This document shows positions 54,411-63,365 of a DNA stretch of 64,000 bases, piece after piece (position 1 is the stretch's first letter; each line of letters starts with the position of its first letter). Made by a program: the position numbers and the translations under genes. This DNA comes from Tautonia plasticadhaerens (GTDB lineage Bacteria; Planctomycetota; Planctomycetia; Isosphaerales; Isosphaeraceae). The notes below the pieces were generated by a model. It was not told the origin of the DNA and ran no database searches. It worked only from the letters and a program-made list of their open reading frames with translations. The DNA is taken from the NCBI RefSeq assembly GCF_007752535.1, contig NZ_CP036426.1, forward strand, positions 6,758,001-6,822,000, in the 5' to 3' direction.

Positions 54411-56701
54411 TCAGTGGTTCGATCGGAACTCGGCCGAGGCCAGCAGGCCCCAGACGATGTCTTCGAGGGTCGCCCGCTGCTCGGCGTCGGGCCGATGCTC
54501 GTCGAGGTGTTCGGCCCAGAACCGACGCTCCTCGGCCGAGAGATGGCGGCCGAGGGCGGCGACGTAGGAGGCGTCGACGACCTGCACGGGCACCGAACCG
54601 GAGGAGATCAGCCGGTCGAGCCGGCCACCGGTGGCGCCGATCCGGGCATTGAGCAGGGGCCCGTTGACCAGGTGGAGCGAGCGGGGGAGGCCGGCGGCCC
54701 CCTCGCCCGGGCCCTCGCAGGGATCGACCCGGCCTCTGCGGCCCAGCACGTCGAGCGACCGGGACATCGCCTCGGGGTCGACCAGGTCGACCGACCTGGT
54801 CCCGATCGGCTCCGCTCCGTACGGCTCGGGGACCCCAAGGGCGTCCGAGAATGCGTCGGCCAGCACCTCGGGCTCGAGGGGTCGGCGGAGACGGTGTGCG
54901 TAGAACTTCGAGCCGAGTTCGTCGACTCCCGTCGCCGAGGACTCCCGGGCGTAAGTGGCGCTGGTGGCGATCAGCCGGAGCGTGTGCCGGATGCGATGGC
55001 CGTGCTCCTCGAAGTCCTCGGCGAGTGCGTCGAGCAGTTCGGGGTGGGTGGGCGGGTTGGTGGCCCGGAAGTCGTCGACCGGATCCACGAGGCCCCGTCC
55101 CATGAGCCGGGACCAGAGGCGATTGACGATCGTCCGGGAGAAGTGGGGGTTGTCCCGGTCGGTCAGCCACTCGGCCAGGACGGCCCGCCCGCCTTCGGTG
55201 GGGGGGAGGTCCGCCTCGCCGGGGATCCGAGGGATGGCGGGTTCCAGGGTCGCCGGGTGGATCACGTCGCCGTCGGGGTCGGGCTCGATGACCCGGTCGC
55301 CCTTCACCGTTGCGATGATGGCGGCCAGGCCGTGGTAGTCGTCCTGCGTCCAGCGATCGAGCGGGTGGTCGTGGCAGTTCGCGCACCGGATTCGGCTGCC
55401 GAGGAACAGCTCGCCGGTGAACTCGGCCAGCCCCCCCGGCCCGTCGGCGGCCCGATAGAAATTCGCCGGGCCGACGAGGTGGGTGTCGCCGTCGGCCAGG
55501 AGGACGGCCCGGGCGATCTCGTCATAGCCGGCGTCGGTCCGGATCTGATCGGCGAGCCAGACGCGGTAGGCGATCGCCCCGGCGAGTTCCCGGTCCGGTC
55601 CCATTCCCCTGGCACGGACCCCGAAGGGCCCGGCCAGCTGGTAGGTCCAGTACGAGGTGAATTCGTCGGATCGGAGCAGGCGGTCGACCAGCATCGCCCT
55701 CCTGGCCGGGTCCGGGTCCCCGAGGAAGGCGTCGACGGCCTCCGGGGTCGGGAGCCTCCCCGAGAGGTCGAGCGTCGCCCGTCGCAGGAAGGTGGCGTCG
55801 TCCGACGGCGGGGATGGGGGGATGCGCAGCGTCTCCAGCGCCTCCAGGACGAAGCCGTCGATCAGGTTGGCCCGGGGTTCGGCCGAGAGGTCGACGGCGG
55901 CCCCGGCCGGTGGCACGATGAACTCGATCGGCTCGACGTGGCCGAGGAATCGGGCGATCACGAGATGTCGGCCCGGCCGGGCGACCCGGGCGGTCGCGGT
56001 CCCGACGTCGATCTCGACCGCCGAAAGATCCTCGGCCGAGAAGACGGCCCGGCTCGTCACGTCGGCCGACTCGCCGTCGTCGAAGTGGGCGATCGCCCGG
56101 AGCGGGATCGTCACGCCCGACGACTCGCCGACGTGCCGGTCGGGAGAGACCTCGACCCGCTCCAGTCGTCGGCTCGAGCCCGCTCCGGCCCCCGGGCGAT
56201 CCAATCGCGCAGCAATCCGGCGGCCTCGGAATCGGCCTCGTATCGCAGGCCGCCGCCGTGGTCGAGGGCGAAGGTCGGCTCGGCCAGCAAGAGGCTGTCA
56301 TCCGGGCTCGCCAGGTTGATCCAACGCCCTTCGAGCTGCCGGACGATCGCCCGATGGTCGGCCCGGGGATCGCCGCCGTAGAGGGAGAGTTTGAAGCCTC
56401 CCCGCCCGGCGGCGGCGCCGTGGCAGGACCCGGCGTTGCAGCCGAAGAGGGTGAACACGGGCATGACCTCGAGCTCGAAGTCGACCCGGTCGGGAGGCGT
56501 TGCCCTCTCCCCGATGTCGGCTCCGGCTCGCATCGGGGACAGGGCAAGCACCGCCGCCATCGTGATCGTGGCCGATTGCGGCAACCGACGCCGCCGTCGA
56601 CCAACCACGGCGGCCGGGGGAGAAGGATCAAATCGATTGGCCCCCGGCCCGCATCCGCCGGGCCCGGTCGCCCTGCTCGATCCGGGGTCGGGGCGTCGCA
56701 T
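54411..56701 (-). pseudogene. PSCyt1/DUF1549/DUF1553 planctomycete cytochrome-type protein, frameshifted
   Basis: The 5' part, in one frame from ATG 56701, has a leader (TITMAAVLALSPMRAGA) and the PSCyt1 haem-type motif CNAGSCHG, then FKLSLYGGDPRADHRAIV and AGLLRDWIARG. Near 56,200 the reading moves to a second frame that continues to 54411 with VEVSPDRHVGESSGVTIPLR (DUF1549 region), CANCHDHPLDRWTQDDYHG, FSRTIVNRLWSRLMGRGLVD and HLVNGPLLNARIG (DUF1553). The ATG abuts the IS3-like copy 2, so its promoter and ribosome-binding site have been removed. It is the first gene of the operon with DUF1501 and WD40. One or more base changes make it non-functional as read. Confidence 0.75.
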
Positions 56702-56744
56702 GTCCTTCGCCTGAGGTTTTCTCTGGGCACTCTCATGGGCCATA

Positions 56745-57107
56745 ATGGCCCAGCAAGGAGTGCCCGAGGTGACCCAGAATCGCAGCACACCTGAGTCGCC
56801 CGATCGGGGCCGCTTCCCCGCCAGGCGGAAGGCCGAGGCCGTCGTCCGCCTGCTGCGGGGCGAGGACCTCGACACCCTCTCCCGGGAGCTGGGCGTCACC
56901 GCCGCCACCCTCTCCTCCTGGCGGGACGGCTTCCTCGACGGCGGCACGGCGGCCCTCGAGGGCCGGCCGGCCGACGGCCGGGACGAGCTGGTCGCCCGGC
57001 TCCAGGCCGAGGGCGGCCAGCTGACGATGGATCGCCAGCCGCTCGGCATGAGGTGCCGGCACCTGGAGGGCGGCCGCCCTTTCGCGTCGGGGAGGCGGAG
57101 CACCTGA
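56745..57107 (+). CDS. IS3-like transposase OrfA, copy 2
   Basis: 120 residues, same sequence as in copy 1, with the helix-turn-helix LGVTAATLSSWRDGFL. The heptamer C-CCT-TTC at 57077-57083 is in the zero frame of orfA (codons CCT, TTC) and allows -1 slippage into orfB just before the orfA stop at 57107. This is the standard way IS3-family elements make the OrfAB transposase. Confidence 0.82.
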   Translation: MAQQGVPEVTQNRSTPESPDRGRFPARRKAEAVVRLLRGEDLDTLSRELGVTAATLSSWRDGFLDGGTAALEGRPADGRDELVARLQAEGGQLTMDRQPLGMRCRHLEGGRPFASGRRST

Positions 57108-58012
57108 GCCGGTCCGCCTCCCCCTCGACCGGCAAGCGGTACGGCATGCAGCGGGCCTGCCGCATCTTCGGCCTGGCCCGCGCGACGGCCGACGACCTCA
57201 AGGCCCGGGAGGCCGTCCCGCCGGAGCAGCGGCCGGCCCCCGGGAAGCGGGGGCCGGCCGGGGCGGCCACCGACGAGGGGCTGGTGGTCCACGTCCGCCG
57301 GGTGCCGGCCGAGAGCCCGTTCACCGGCGAGGGCTACCGCAAGGCCTGGGCCCGCCTGCGGCCTCAGGGCATCCGCGCGGCGTCCGGGCGGGTGCGGCGG
57401 CCGATGCGGGGGCACCACCTCCGGGCCCCCCGCCGGGGCGGCCACGCCCGCGGCCCGAAGGCCCACGACGGCACGATCACGGCCGAGGAGCCGGACGCGC
57501 TGTGGGGCACCGACAGGACCACGACCGTCACCACCGGCGAGGGCGCGGTGCACGTCTTCGTGGCGGTGGACCACCGCACCTGCGAGTGCGTCGGCCTGCA
57601 CGCCGCCAAGCGGGGCGACCGGTTCGAGGCGTTGGGGCCGCTGCGGCAGGGGGTGCGGGGGCACTTCGGCGGCTTCGGGGCCGGGGTCGCCCGTGGGCTG
57701 ACCACCCGCCACGACCACGGGAGCAACTACCTCGGCGACGACTTCCGGCGGGAGCCGGCCTTGCTGGGGATGGCCAGCGCGCCGGGCTTCGTGCGGGAGC
57801 CGCAGGGGGACGGCCGCGCCGAGCGGTTCATCCGCACGCCCAAGGGGCAGCTGCTCTGGGTCCGGACGTTCGCCCCGGTGGCCGAGTTGGTCGAGGCGTT
57901 GGGCGAGTTCGAGCGGACGTACGACGAGCGATGGCAGATCGGTCGCCACGGCCACAGGCCGCCGAGCCAGGTCCGACGGGACCGGAACGGTGGCGTCCCG
58001 ACAGCGGCGTGA
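57053..58012 (+). CDS. IS3-like transposase OrfB, copy 2
   Basis: 319 codons with the DDE core (WGTDRTTT, RHDHGSNYLG, GRAERFIRT). It is in the -1 frame to orfA and overlaps it by 55 bp. The open, undamaged frames of both copies suggest recent activity. Confidence 0.85.
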   Translation: MPAPGGRPPFRVGEAEHLSRSASPSTGKRYGMQRACRIFGLARATADDLKAREAVPPEQRPAPGKRGPAGAATDEGLVVHVRRVPAESPFTGEGYRKAWARLRPQGIRAASGRVRRPMRGHHLRAPRRGGHARGPKAHDGTITAEEPDALWGTDRTTTVTTGEGAVHVFVAVDHRTCECVGLHAAKRGDRFEALGPLRQGVRGHFGGFGAGVARGLTTRHDHGSNYLGDDFRREPALLGMASAPGFVREPQGDGRAERFIRTPKGQLLWVRTFAPVAELVEALGEFERTYDERWQIGRHGHRPPSQVRRDRNGGVPTAA

Positions 58013-58130
58013 GTAGCCTCAAGTCCCCGTCCAGAGAACTCAGGGCGATACAGCCAGCAGGTTCGTCAGCCGCTCGGCCGTGCGCAGCTTCGACTGCTCG
58101 GCCCGGCAGCCGGACTTCAGCACCTTGTGA

Positions 58131-59275
58131 TACGGGATTGCCTGGATAACTAACCATTGAGGGCGACCGCCCAGTGGAAGCCGACCGCCCCGCGGACGAC
58201 CTCGGGGTGGTCGATCAGCCAGCGGCATCGACCGATCAAGGGGCGCTCCAACGCTTCCAGGTCGTCGAAGCCCTCGTTGGCCACCACCGCGCGCAGCGGC
58301 GGCCAGAGCGGCTCGGCCGGCTGCAAGTCCGGCGTGCGGGGCGGCAGCCGGTGCCGCACCACGTCCGGCGGCACCGCCAGGCGCCTGGCCACGTGCCAGC
58401 CGGCGTTGTCGACCGGCACCACCAGCAGCCTCTCGCCCGCGGGGCCCGCCCACCGGGCGAACTCGCCGAGCGCTGCGGCCATCCGGTCGGTATCCGCCGC
58501 CGGCAGGATCGGCTCCAGGTCGCGGCCGCTGGCCGGGTGGACGAAGCCGTAGACGTAGAGCCACTGACACCCGGTGCGGCCGTTGGCCGTCGGTCGTCGC
58601 CCCTTGACGGCCCAGACCCGCCGGGCGACGGGCTTGAGCCCCGGCCGGGCCTCGTCCTCGGCCCACAGCTCGGCGGCCTTGCCCGGGTGCTCGGCCCTCA
58701 GCCCGGCCAGCCGGTCGGCCAGGTCGCCTTTGCCACCTCCGCTGCTCGTCGGCCGTCGCCGCCCCCGGGTCGCGGGGCCGGGGGACCTGGAGGCTCAGGC
58801 CCAGGCGCCGCAGCCGGCGCCAGCCGGCCTCGACGCGGACGGCCACGCCCCACCGGTCGCGGACGTAGGCGGCCACCTTCGGCCCGGCCCACAGCCCGCC
58901 GTCGTCGGGGCGGCCCTGCAACGCCTCGAACAGGACGGCCTGCTGCTCGTCCGGGGGCTTATGCCGGCCGCCGTCGCGGGCGGCCCGGCGGTCGGCCCGG
59001 CCGGCGGGCCCCTGGGCGTCCCACCGCTTCAGGATGGCCCGGACCCAGGCGGGGGTGAGGCCGACCTCGGCGGGGGCGGGCGGGTCGGTGGAGCGGGTCA
59101 GCAGCCGGAGGACCTGCCCGTGGGTCTTCTCGACGCCGGAACGGCAGGCGCGGTAGCGGCGGGCGATCTCGCCGGGGTCCAGGAGCGGGGCGATCGGCAG
59201 TCGGTCGCGGGCCATGGTGCTGCCCTCCATGCGGGCGATCCCCGCATGAAGGATAGCGATCCAGGCAATTCCGTA
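58131..59275 (-). mobile_element. IS630-like insertion sequence nested in the IS4-like gene
   Basis: 1,145 bp with matching ends: TACGGGATTGCCTGGATAAC at 58131 and, read from the other strand, TACGGAATTGCCTGGATCGC ending at 59275. It contains one transposase in two frames. Its insertion breaks the IS4-like transposase between IET and YHKVLK. Confidence 0.8.
58150..59215 (-). CDS. IS630-family transposase in two frames
   Basis: The N-terminal part from ATG 59215 (GGAGGG upstream) has a helix-turn-helix region (GLTPAWVRAILKRWDAQG) and WGVAVRVEAGWRRLRRLGLS. Near 58,745 the coding frame shifts by +1 and the catalytic part follows: ELWAEDEARPGLKPV, LVVPVDNAGWHVARRLAV and LPPRTPDLQPAEPLWPPL. IS630 elements are often organised as two frames joined by frameshifting, so this may be functional; a simple indel is equally possible. 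Its stop is at 58150-58152. Confidence 0.7.
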
Positions 59276-60279
59276 TGAGAGGTCTCGATCTTGAACCGCT
59301 TCGCGTACCAGCCCAACTTCCCGGTCGCGGCCTCGAGGTCATCCACCGCCAGGTCCGTCAGCAGCCGCCACCGGACCGGCTCCCGGCCCGCGGGGGCCGC
59401 GCGCTCATCGGCGTGGATGGCCGTCAGCTCCAGCGTCGGGTAGCGGCGCTGCTTGCCGATCGGCGGGCGCACCGTCATCCGGCGGAAGCGCACGTCGAGC
59501 TCGGCCGTCGAGGCCCGCCCTCGGTCGTCGCGGACCTCGACCTCGTGGACGCCCCGGACCGGCTCGCGTCCCATCACCTCGGAGATGGTCGTGCCGCCGC
59601 CCTCGGCCAGCCGGCCGACGCAGGTGCGGACCAGGAAGTGGGTCCTCGCCTCCCGGGCGGCGCGGAACAGCTCGTAGATGTCGCTCTCGCGGTCGCCGAC
59701 GTGGACGCACCGGGCCGGCTCACCGAGCAGCTCCGTGGAACGCTTCAGGTTCTCCGGCCAGCGGACGCTCTCCTCCTGCTCGATGGGGATGCGGGTGGCG
59801 TTCACCTTTCCCCTCAGGGCGTTGGCCCCCTTGAACTTCTTGCGGGTCCAGAACTTGACGGCCGCCAGGCCGAGCGGGTCTCCCTGGGGGGTGAGGACGA
59901 GGCTGGAGTGCATCAGCAGCCCGCAGAGGGTGACGGTGGCGTGTCGGGTCTTCAGGAGCGAGAGCCGGCCGATCGCCTCGGGATTGTCGCGACGGGAGCT
60001 GAACTCGGTGGTGTCGTGCAGGACCAGGATCGGTCCGGCGGTCGCGGCGAACCGGGCCCGGGGGGCGGCGAAGTGCCCGGTGAGGATGACGCCCTCGTCG
60101 ACGCGGGGGTTGCCGAAGAAGCGGTAGGCGGCCTCGGTGGCGGCCCAGTCCTGGCAGGCCATCGGCGTCGGGGCGCCGATCCGCTGCCCGAGGTCGCCGA
60201 GGGGCTTGCCCAGCCTCGCCCTCAGCCGCCGGTCGGGGAAGCTGCCGCCGGCCAGCTCCTGACCCACCCAGGCGTCCAT

Positions 60280-60798
60280 GACCGCGGCCCCGGTGTGAAG
60301 CGCTATCCTCGAAGACGGATCCTCCAGGACGTGACTCTAGCCCGGGCCTGCCGCCCGGACCGGCGGGAGTTGTGGGTAAAAGAAAGCTCCCGCACGCCGA
60401 AGCAACGCGGCCACAACCCCGTTTCCGCGGTCCTGGATGCCGTCCGGGTCTCGCTGTAGACCGGCCAATTACCACCCTTGCCGCCGAAAGTGCTGAAATC
60501 GATCGAAAGTTTGCACATTTGAAAACTTCTACCGTTAAAGATTAATTGGGACACAGCCGAGCGGGGATTGGCTCTTGTCGATCGGCGGACCGTCCGTTAC
60601 GATAATCCCCATCCTTTGAGAGATTTCGGACGATTCGAGGGGACCGCCGCCGGGAGACGTTATGCTCCGGCGAGGACTTGGCTCGGTGCCTTGATGGCGG
60701 GCTCGCGAAACACGCTCAAACTCCTCGGTTTCCGTCGCGTTCCGCTCGATCGACCTGTCCTGAGACCACGCCGGTCGGCGTCGAGGGAGACATCCCGC
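60280..60798. other. 519 bp without a credible gene
   Basis: This contains the outer end of the IS4-like element, not precisely located. GGGAGTTGTGGGTAAAAG near 60,367 and an AT-rich stretch at 60,490-60,550 stand out from the GC-rich surroundings. The latter could hold the promoter of the small membrane protein gene at 60799, but no -35/-10 pair is clear. Confidence 0.4.
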
Positions 60799-60972
60799 AT
60801 GCTCCTCGCCTACTTCACGCCGGAAGTCGTCCTGCCGATGGCCTCGCTCGTGGCGTCCGTCGTCGGCTTCGTCATGATGGTCGGTCGGGCACCGTTCCGC
60901 CTCGCCGCGCGGGGCGTGCGGGCCGTTCTGGGTGGCGAGAAAAGAGCTCGTTCGTCGACGGGGAAACCGTGA
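60799..60972 (+). CDS. small membrane protein upstream of phosphodiesterase gene
   Basis: A 57-residue protein starting at ATG 60799 with GGGAG upstream. One transmembrane helix (VVLPMASLVASVVGFVMMVG) is followed by a basic C-terminus (RAPFRLAARGVRAVLGGEKR). Short proteins of this design often sit next to phosphodiesterase/nucleotide-sugar genes in planctomycetes. No function is known. Confidence 0.6.
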   Translation: MLLAYFTPEVVLPMASLVASVVGFVMMVGRAPFRLAARGVRAVLGGEKRARSSTGKP

Positions 60973-61044
60973 GCGCGCAACCCTCGATCGCCGGTACTCA
61001 GCGGCTGTGAAGGGTCCGCCACGGTCGCGGGGACGTCGCCGCTC

Positions 61045-62961
61045 GTGGGGCCTTACTGTCCCCACATGGGCCGGTCGCCGAAGGCGGTTGGTGGAGGAGG
61101 CATTACGATTGACCGGAAGGTGATCGTGATCGGCTTGGATGGGCTCGAGCCGAGCCTCGTCGGGGCACTGCTCGCGGCCGGCGAGCTCCCGAACCTGGCC
61201 AGATTGGTCTCCGGGGGGGGGCTGGCACGCGTCGCGACGACCTACCCTGCCCAGACGCCGGTGGCCTGGTCGACCTTCGCGACGGGCACGAACCCGGGCG
61301 GCCACGGCATCTTCGACTTCCTCCGGCGCGACCCTCGGACGTACCTGCCCGACAGCGGCCTGAATCGCTACGAGCAGAAGAACCCGCTGCTGCCCCCCAG
61401 GGCGGTGAATCAGCGACGCGGGACGCCGGTCTGGGAGCGGCTCTCGGAGGCGGGGGTCACCTCGACCGTGCTCCGGTGCCCGTGCACCTATCCGCCCGAC
61501 CGCCCCCGCGGGCGGATGCTCTCGGGCATGGGTGTGCCCGACCTGCGCGGGGGGTTCGGTACCGGCACGTTCTATAGCTCGGACGAGTCCGTCGCCGCCC
61601 GCGAGAGCGAGAATGTCGTGCGGGTCCAGGGCGAAGGCGATGGCTCGGTCGCAACATACCTGGTCGGGCCTCGCCACCCTCGGACCCGGGCCGACTGCCG
61701 GTTTGACATCACACTCAGCCCTGACCCCGCCCGGCGCATGCTGATCGCCCGCTCAGGCGGATCGCCAAGGGAGTTCGAGGTCAGGGAGGGTGAATGGAGC
61801 GGCTGGTTGAGGGTGAATTTCAGGCTCGGGCCGCTCCAGTCGGTCCATGGGATCGTGCGGTTCTTTCTGGTCCGGATCGAGCCGACGCTGGAATTTTACG
61901 CCTCTCCGATCAACTTCGACCCCGAGACCCCGCTGTTCCCGATCAGCTCCCCGCCGGACTACGCCCGACAACTGTCCGGCACCCTGGGCCCGTTCTACAC
62001 AGCGGGCATGGTCGAGGATCACAACGGGCTGATGAATGAACGATTCGGAGAGGACGCCTTCCTGGCGCAATGCGACGACGCATGGCGCGAGCGCGAGGCG
62101 ATGATGCTCCACGAGCTGGACCGCTTCGACGAGGGCCTGTTCTACTGCCTCTTCGACACGCCCGACCGCGTCCAGCACATGCTCTGGCGGTTCCGCGAAC
62201 CGGAGCACCCGGCCAACCGCGGGCGGGCACCGGACCCGGCCTTCCGGCGGGCCATCGAGGAACATTACCGCCGCGGGGACGAGGTCGTCGGGCGAGTCCT
62301 CGAATCGGTCGACGATCGGACGCTGCTAATCGTCCTGAGCGATCACGGGTTCGGCAGCTTCCGGCGCGGGTTCCATCTCAACAAGTGGCTCCTCGACCGC
62401 GGGCTCCTGGCCCTGAAGGCCGGGCTCGAGCCCGGCCCGGATTCGGGCGACCTGCTGCGGGGCGTGGACTGGGACCGGACCCGGGCCTACGCGATCGGGC
62501 TGAGCGGCCTCTACCTCAACCTGCAAGGACGCGAAGGGCGCGGCGCGGTCCGGCCCGAGGATGCGGAGGAGTTGAAAACGACCATTGCCCGAGAGTTGAA
62601 CCGCCTCGAAGATCCCCAGGAGGGCGTCGTCGCCGTGCGCAGCGCGCTGACGCGCGAGCAGGTCTACGCCGGGCCGTTCGTCCACGAGGCCCCGGACCTG
62701 ATCCTCAACTACGCCCGGGGTTATCGCGTCTCGTGGAGCTCGTCGCTGGGTGGCGTGGCCGCCGGGGGCCCGTTCGAGGACAACACGCGCAAGTGGTCTG
62801 GCGACCATATCATCGACCCGGCCCTGGTCCCCGGCGTCCTCCTCATGAATCGCCCGTTCCGCGGGGAAGGGCCGCGGCTGGTCGACCTTGCGCCGACCAT
62901 CCTCGCCGCCCTCGGCCTCCCGATCGGAGACACGTGGGAGGGGAGGTCGCTGTTGTCCTGA
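61045..62961 (+). CDS. type I phosphodiesterase/alkaline phosphatase superfamily protein
   Basis: Up to 638 residues. The metal-binding core of the nucleotide pyrophosphatase/phosphodiesterase family is visible: VIGLDGLEPSLV (first Asp), the nucleophile region TYPAQTPVAWSTFATGTNP, FDTPDRVQHMLWRF, IVLSDHGFGSF and a final metal ligand region near the C-terminus (PRLVDLAPTILAALGLP). The substrate cannot be told. The frame is open from a GTG at 61045, but the family start corresponds to about 61,105, where ATT follows GGAGGAGG; GTG 61123 is the nearest standard start further in. It is followed by a long palindrome and a second gene of the same family. Confidence 0.85.
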   Translation: MGPYCPHMGRSPKAVGGGGITIDRKVIVIGLDGLEPSLVGALLAAGELPNLARLVSGGGLARVATTYPAQTPVAWSTFATGTNPGGHGIFDFLRRDPRTYLPDSGLNRYEQKNPLLPPRAVNQRRGTPVWERLSEAGVTSTVLRCPCTYPPDRPRGRMLSGMGVPDLRGGFGTGTFYSSDESVAARESENVVRVQGEGDGSVATYLVGPRHPRTRADCRFDITLSPDPARRMLIARSGGSPREFEVREGEWSGWLRVNFRLGPLQSVHGIVRFFLVRIEPTLEFYASPINFDPETPLFPISSPPDYARQLSGTLGPFYTAGMVEDHNGLMNERFGEDAFLAQCDDAWREREAMMLHELDRFDEGLFYCLFDTPDRVQHMLWRFREPEHPANRGRAPDPAFRRAIEEHYRRGDEVVGRVLESVDDRTLLIVLSDHGFGSFRRGFHLNKWLLDRGLLALKAGLEPGPDSGDLLRGVDWDRTRAYAIGLSGLYLNLQGREGRGAVRPEDAEELKTTIARELNRLEDPQEGVVAVRSALTREQVYAGPFVHEAPDLILNYARGYRVSWSSSLGGVAAGGPFEDNTRKWSGDHIIDPALVPGVLLMNRPFRGEGPRLVDLAPTILAALGLPIGDTWEGRSLLS

Positions 62962-63097
62962 TCCACGGACCCGCTGATGCGGTCCGATCCGGGCGTGTGG
63001 GACAACCGCCCCCGGCTGTCCTCCGGTCGGGACAGCCGGGGGCGGCTGTCCCACACCGGACCTGCCCGAATCGGGCCGCATCAGCGGGTCCGTGGAT
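62961..63097. repeat. 137-nt near-perfect palindrome
   Basis: The outer arms are exact for 22 bp (62961-62982 with 63076-63097), beginning ATCCACGGACCCGC. The inner arms are 26 bp with one mismatch, built on TGTGGGACA..CCCCCGGCTGTCC, around a loop of 8 nt. The middle of the stem has a small asymmetric bulge. It overlaps the last base of the phosphodiesterase stop and fills most of the gap to the next gene. Confidence 0.85.
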
Positions 63098-63365
63098 GAG
63101 GAGGTGCCTTCGCCGATCGTCATGTCGGCCCTTCGCCATCCCCTCGGGCAGGGCGAGCAACGTCGCGACTCGGGGGAGCCGCCCGTCGACCGTCGGCCCA
63201 GCCCGCTCGCAGCCGGTGACTTGTTCGGTAAGGGGTCGCCGGATAACCTCGAATCCCAGCCGGATCACGACACTCCCCATTCACGGAAAACATCCTCACC
63301 CACTGGTTTTTTCATCAGATGTGGATCCGGTACCAAACCGAAGCTCTGGGCCACGGGCACTCGCC

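Larger units (their letters stand above)
56702..58052 (+). mobile_element. IS3-like insertion sequence, copy 2
   Basis: A 1,351-bp element matching copy 1 (32859-34209) in reverse. It begins at the ATG of the DUF1549 gene and ends inside the broken IS4-like transposase. CAT directly precedes 56702, while copy 1 is bordered by ATG, its reverse complement, at the opposite end. The two copies form a 22.5-kb inverted pair. Confidence 0.85.
58053..60279 (-). pseudogene. IS4-like (Tn5-type) transposase, split by an IS630-like element
   Basis: The main part, 59276-60279, encodes the N-terminal DNA-binding region (WVGQELAGGSFPDRRLRARL, PMACQDWAATEAAYRFFGNP), the first Asp in ILVLHDTTEF, the second in CVHVGDRESDIYELF, and the start of the C-terminal box KLGWYAKRFKIET. 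The continuation (YHKVLKSGCRAEQSKLRTAE, RLTNLLA) lies at 58053-58130 on the far side of an IS630-like element. The reading then ends abruptly at the IS3-like copy 2, and the remaining C-terminus is not found in the flank. The catalytic Glu region is thus separated from the rest. Confidence 0.75.
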
